A stretch of DNA of 64,000 nucleotides from Anolis sagrei. Taxonomy: Eukaryota; Chordata; Lepidosauria; Squamata; Anolidae. Location of the stretch: positions 170,359,506 through 170,423,505 of the forward strand of contig NC_090023.1 in assembly GCF_037176765.1 (NCBI RefSeq). Direction: 5' to 3'. The position numbers and the translations under genes are program-made. This document shows positions 59,935 to 64,000 of the stretch, one piece after another. The first letter of the stretch is position 1, and the number at the start of each line of letters is the position of its first letter. The notes under the pieces were generated by a model. That model did not search any database, was not told where the DNA came from, and saw nothing but the letters and a program-made list of their open reading frames with translations.

Positions 59935-60127
59935 ATCATAGAATCAAAGAGTTGGAAGAGACCTTATGAGCCATCCAGTCCAGCCCCCTGCCAAGAAGCA
60001 GGAATATTGCATTCAAAGCACCCCTGACAGATGGCCATCCAGCCTCTGTTTAAAAGCTTCCAAAAAGCAAAAGCTGGTGTCCAATTCTGGGCACCACAAT
60101 TGAAGAGAGATATTGACAAGATATTGA
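59935..60127 (-). mobile_element. CR1 LINE, 3' fragments rearranged
   Basis: It starts with the CR1 end (atcatagaatcaaagag) in minus orientation and jumps near 60065 to an inverted mid-C-terminal piece ('gtgtccaattctgggcaccac'). Confidence 0.75.
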
Positions 60128-60411
60128 AAAAAACATGAATGAATTCCTATGCACACTGCATATATCTTTTTTGTAGTGCAAAAGACGCTTAAAAATACAA
60201 TTATTAAAATGAAGAACAATTTTAACAAATATAAACTTATTAGTATTTCAGTGGGAAGTCTGGGCCTACTTTTGGCTGATGAGAGATAGGATTGTTGTTA
60301 TTGTTGTGAACTTTCAAGTCATTTCAGACTTAGATTGACCCTGAGCGAGGGCCGGGTAAATGACCTTAGAGAGCCGCATCCTGCCCCCGGGCCTTAGTTT
60401 GAGGACCCCTG
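60128..60411 (-). mobile_element. hAT miniature element, truncated
   Basis: The interior matches the 30610 family inverted ('ttattagtatttcagtggg'). The right end is GAGGACCCCTG. The other terminus is missing at about 60128. Confidence 0.8.
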
Positions 60412-60589
60412 GCTTAGATGATAGGTAGCGGCATTCAGCCCTGGTTTTGCAACATGTATGTATGTGTTGAAATTCATGCCTGTATGAATGCCATACATAA
60501 GAATTTATGTGCATTTTTATTTGTATAACATTTCTATTGGATTTCACTAGAATTGTCATAACACTAAGGGGTAGAGAGCAGCATTTCAC
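60412..60589. other. Nothing recognised
   Basis: AT-rich sequence with TATGTATGTATG at about 60456-60467. Confidence 0.35.
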
Positions 60590-61488
60590 CAGAATTCAAA
60601 AGCAGAATTCAAAACGATCTTGACAGATTAGAGATGGGCCAAAACTAACAAAATGTAGTTCAACAGTGACAAATGCAAGATACTCTACTTAGGCAGAAAA
60701 AATGAAATGCAAAGATACAGAATGGGGGACAATGCCTGGCTCGAGAGCAGAACATGTGAAAAAGATCTTGGAGTCCTCGTGGACAACAAGTTAAACATGA
60801 GCCAACAATGTGATGTGGCGGCAAAAAAAGCCAATGGGATTTTGGCCTGCATCAATAGGAGCATAGTGTCTAGATCTAGGGAAGTAATGCTACCCCTCTA
60901 TTCTGCTTTGGTTAGACCACATCTGGAATACTGTGTCCAATTCTGGGCACCACAATTCAAGAGAGATATTGACAAGCTGGAATGTGTCCAGAGGAGGGCG
61001 ACTAAAATAATCAAGGGTCTGGAGAACAAGCCCTATGAGGAGCGGCTTAAGGAGCTGGGCATGTTTAGCCTGAAGAAGAGAAGGCCGAGAGGAGATATGA
61101 TAGCCATGTATAAATATGTGAGAGGAAGCCACAGGGAGGAGGGAGCAAGCTTGTTTTCTGCTTCCTTGGAGACTAGGACGCGGAACAATGGCTTCAAACT
61201 ACAAGAGAGGAGATTCCATCTTAACATAATAATAATAATAACATGAGGAAGAACTTATTATTAATAATAATAATAACATGAGGAAGAACTTCCTGACTGT
61301 GAGAGCCGTTCAGCAGTGGAACTCTCTGCCCCGGAGTGTGGTGGAGGCACCTTCTTTGGAAGCTTTTAAACAGAGGCTGGATGGCCATCTGTCAGGGGTG
61401 ATTTGAATGCAATATTCCTGCTTCTTGGCAGGGGGTTGGACTGGATGGCCCATGAGGTCTCTTTCAACCCTTTGATGCTATGATTCCA
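60590..61488 (+). mobile_element. CR1 LINE, 3' portion
   Basis: A 179-aa frame (60707-61246) reads '[19 protein letters not shown]', '[19 protein letters not shown]' and '[19 protein letters not shown]'. An AATAATAATAACATGAGGAAGAACTT block is duplicated at 61225-61293. It ends at the 3' octamer region, about 61488. Confidence 0.92.
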
Positions 61489-62265
61489 AAGAAGGAGCTT
61501 CCACCACACTCCGGGGCAGAGAGTTTCACTACTGAACGGCTCTCAGTCAGGAAGTTCTTCCTCATGTTCAGATGGAATCTCCTTTCTTGTAGTTTGAAGC
61601 CATTGTTCCGCATCCAGGTCTCCAGGACAGCAGAAAACAAGCTTGCTCCCTCCTCCCTGTGACTTCCTCTCATATTTATACATGGCTATCTTATCTCCTC
61701 TCAGCCTTCTCTTCAGGCTAAACATGCCTAGCTCCTTAAGCCGCTCCTCATAGGGCTTGTCTTCCAGACTCTTGATCACTTTAGTCACCCTCCTCTGGAC
61801 ACATTCCAGCTTGTCAATATCTCTCTTCAATTGGTGTGCCCAGAATTGGACACAATATTCCAGGTGTGGTCTAATGAAGGCAGAATAGAGGAATAGCCTG
61901 ACTTCCCTGGATCTAGACCAGTGGTTCTCAACCTGTTTTGGCCTTCAACTTCCAGAAATGCTAACAGCTGGCAAACTGGCTGGGTTTTCTGGGAGTTGTA
62001 GGCCAAAACATCTGGGGACCCACACGTTGAGAACCACTGATCTAGACACTATATTCCTATTTATGCAAGCCAAAATCCCATTGGCTTTTTTTTTTTTGCC
62101 ACTACATGACATTGTTGGCTCATGTTTAACTTGTCCACGAGGATTCCAAGATCTTTTTCACGTGTACTGTTCTTGAGCGAAGCGTCCCCCATTCTGTATC
62201 TTTGCATATCATTTTTTTTCTGCCTAAGTGGAGTATCTTGCATTTGAATTTCATTTTGTTAGTAG
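61489..62265 (-). mobile_element. CR1 LINE in inverted orientation, with hAT insertion
   Basis: Minus frames carry '[18 protein letters not shown]' and '[19 protein letters not shown]' (as '[19 protein letters not shown]'). It joins the plus-strand CR1 tail-to-tail at 61488/61489. It is interrupted at 61919-62039 by a hAT element. Confidence 0.9.
61919..62039. mobile_element. Short hAT miniature element in CR1
   Basis: CAGTGGTTCTCAACCTG to GTTGAGAACCACTG, with a perfect 8-bp duplication ATCTAGAC (61911-61918 and 62040-62047). The same CR1 site is hit as at 18317. Confidence 0.92.
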
Positions 62266-62482
62266 AAAATCCCACAATATCTGCTTTGAACTGGTTTATC
62301 TGAGTCCACACTCAGATATTGTGGGACTTTCTGTCTTGATATTCTGGGATATACGATTGTGTGGAAGGGCTCCCAGGGTTTCTGTTTATCCCAGATTATC
62401 TGGCAGTGCAAATTTATAATCCAGTTTAAAGCAGAAAATTTGGGATTAGATCCTGGGATATAGGGCCTGTCTGGAAGGACCC
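62266..62482. mobile_element. Hairpin-type miniature element remnants
   Basis: Pieces 'tgctttgaactgg', 'gtccacactcagatattgtg', 'ttgatattctggga' and 'gtgtggaagggc' belong to the family seen complete at 63540-63810. Confidence 0.6.
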
Positions 62483-63385
62483 TGTAACGAAATGTCTAAT
62501 TAGAATGTAGGTTTTGCATATGTCTATTGATGTTATGTTAAGTGCAGACCAACATTTGCTAGGGTTGCCATAGCGACAGAGCGTGTTGTAGGAATGTAAC
62601 CAAGTTAGATCCCGGAGCCCCCGGTGGCGCAGTGGGTAAAAACCCTGTGCCAGCAGGACTGAAGACCGACAGGTCACTGGTTCGAATCCAGGGAGAGGCG
62701 GATGAGCTCCTTCTATCAGCTCCAGCTCCTCATGCGGGGACATGAGAGAAGCCTCCCACAAGGATGATAAAAACATCAAATCATCCTGGCGTCCCCTGGG
62801 CAACGTCCTTGCAGACGGCCAATTCTCTCACACCAGAAGCGACTTGCAGTTTCTCAAGTCACTCCTGACACGACAAAAACAAAACAAAACCCAAGTTAGA
62901 TGAGCCAGAAGCCAAAGTGGGCAGAGCTAACTGCCACCGGTAGGGAGTAAAGTCTTTGGTGAGGAAGTCAAAGAGCAAAGTTGATTCTGGTGTATTGAGA
63001 AACCTAACCAAGGAATTTAAGTCTTCAGTCTGTGTGTTTATATAGAGTCAATTGGACCTGTTTAAATTAGCAAGTAGCTCGTGAGCTGTGGGGAAAAGGA
63101 AACCTATTCATAACTTCAGTGGGGATAGCTGAAGGGAGAAAAAGGCAAGCCAGTGCCTTGAAGTGTCAGTTAAGAAAAGATACAGTTAAATAAATGTAAA
63201 ACCAGTCTGGTGGAAGTAAAATAAAGTCAAATGTAACATTAAAAAAAACAGAATAACCATCAAACCTTGTACACCTGTGCATCCTTGAATAAATATTTCA
63301 TTGATCAGTTCTTTATAATTAAGACTCATGTCCATTTATTGAGAACATTTATCTCGGAAGGCGGCTGAAGATATTGGAAGAAAGG
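62483..63385 (+). mobile_element. Possible solo LTR interrupted by a SINE (fossil)
   Basis: A TG-initial, non-coding segment of about 620 bp (SINE excluded) with AATAAA-type signals near 63190-63295. It is only a structural impression; no internal region or confirmed flanking duplication. Confidence 0.25.
62611..62892 (+). mobile_element. tRNA-derived SINE (Sauria-like) with target-site duplication
   Basis: The pol III A box TGGCGCAGTGG (62624-62634) and B box GGTTCGAATCC (62679-62689) are intact. The unrelated body ends CTGACACGACAAA (62865-62877) and an A/C-rich tail. It is flanked by a 9-bp repeat AAGTTAGAT (62602-62610 and 62893-62901). Its 3' motif is shared with the LINE copies at 10742 and 17088. 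Confidence 0.88.
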
Positions 63386-63480
63386 ATTTTGAGTTACTTT
63401 TAAAAAGAAGTACCTCAAGTAAAAACATTGTAAAAGTCAAGCCTCAGCAACACACACCACCGCTGAGTCTCATCACACTG

Positions 63481-63530
63481 GTATGTATGTATGTATGTAT
63501 GTATGTATGTATGTATGTATGTATGTGTAT
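63481..63530. repeat. (GTAT)n microsatellite
   Basis: About eleven uninterrupted GTAT tetramers. Confidence 0.97.
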
Positions 63531-63539
63531 TACAGGCCC

Positions 63540-63812
63540 TTAGACTCTTTCCACACAGCTGTATATAATCCATATTGAACTGGATTATATGGCACTGTGG
63601 ACTCAGATAACCCAATCCAAAAATGTTGTGATTATCTGCCTTGATATTCTGGGTTATTTGGCTGTGTGGAAGGGCCCCCAGCCTCTCTTCGCTGCCATAT
63701 AAAATCCAGATTATCTGCTTTGAACTGGATTATAGGGCAGTGTAGACTCATGTAATCCAGTTCAAAGCAGATAATCTGGATTTTATATGGCAGTGTAGAT
63801 GAGGCTTTTGTT
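63540..63812. mobile_element. Hairpin-type miniature element with perfect 40-bp arms
   Basis: Inside it, 63693-63732 is the exact reverse complement of 63753-63792 with a 20-bp loop. Outer sequence 'tggattatatggcactgtgg' repeats the same theme. No coding capacity. Confidence 0.8.
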
Positions 63813-63899
63813 AACATGGTTGAAAATACGTTTAAATATTAAAATCAATTTTTGTGGAAATGGGTTACATTATGTGAAATGCAATATTTACTTTTGTTT

Positions 63900-64000
63900 A
63901 CTACTAGCTTGGGGTCCCGGCAGTGCCAGAGTGATCTGAGAAAGGCATTATGTGCCAAGGTTGGTCTTTAACAGTTATTTATGTGGCTCACAGTGCTATC
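63900..64000 (+). repeat. Start of a TACTAGCTT-type repeat, cut by the window end
   Basis: TACTAGCTTGGGGTCCCGGC resembles the terminus of the TACTAGCTG family. The remainder lies outside the window. Confidence 0.4.

Noticed and set aside
62611-62700. tRNA gene suggested by intact A and B boxes
   Set aside because: No cloverleaf anticodon arm can be placed with confidence and the sequence continues into a SINE body with LINE-like tail and target duplication.
63481-63530. Regular spacing as a CRISPR-like array
   Set aside because: Pure GTAT tetranucleotide microsatellite; no spacers.
59711-64000. HNRNPH3 exons expected next to PBLD
   Set aside because: No RRM-type coding (for example 'RGLPF' blocks) seen on either strand; if present it lies beyond the window.

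Overview
The window is vertebrate nuclear DNA, almost certainly from a squamate reptile (a lizard). The dispersed repeats point this way: CR1 LINEs ending in ATTCTATG octamers, BovB/RTE LINEs, L2-clade LINEs with (ATT)n tails, Penelope-like fragments, tRNA-headed SINEs of the Sauria type, hAT miniature elements, and a very common repeat whose end reads TACTAGCTGTCCCCTGCCA. Placement within Squamata is inference. There is no bacterial-style gene, operon or CRISPR array.

The only host gene I can support is PBLD (phenazine-biosynthesis-like domain protein, PhzF family), on the minus strand. It is present twice. A 16.4-kb unit (26882-43298) is followed head-to-tail by a second copy (43299-59710) that is nearly identical. 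Each unit holds the full nine-exon, 288-codon coding region, a noncoding first exon and a CpG-rich promoter. I saw only three differences between the units: one substitution, one base in a G-run, and two triplets in an AAT microsatellite. This is either a very young whole-gene tandem duplication or an assembly duplication. The breakpoints share the 4-bp microhomology CTCA, and the right breakpoint lies in the loop of a hairpin-type miniature element. Both PBLD copies carry Val where the family has its catalytic Glu (residue 46), and Phe for Ser in the TGSAH motif (residue 232).

Layout: 1-26881 is intergenic DNA downstream of PBLD. It is packed with nested LINEs and miniature elements, with three islands of apparently single-copy sequence (5486-6370, 13880-14600, 16115-17080). 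The last island is dense in homeodomain-type TAAT/ATTA sites and looks like a conserved noncoding element; in other vertebrates ATOH7 lies on this side of PBLD. A 1.45-kb polypyrimidine/polypurine tract sits at 14640-16110. The two PBLD units fill 26882-59710. From 59711 to 64000 there are only repeats: a remnant of the breakpoint hairpin element, a tail-to-tail CR1 inverted repeat, hAT elements, a SINE with target-site duplication, and a perfect 40-bp-arm hairpin.

Coordinates of repeats are by-eye estimates (within tens of bases) unless terminal repeats or target-site duplications are quoted. PBLD exon borders are placed by splice sites plus reading frame.
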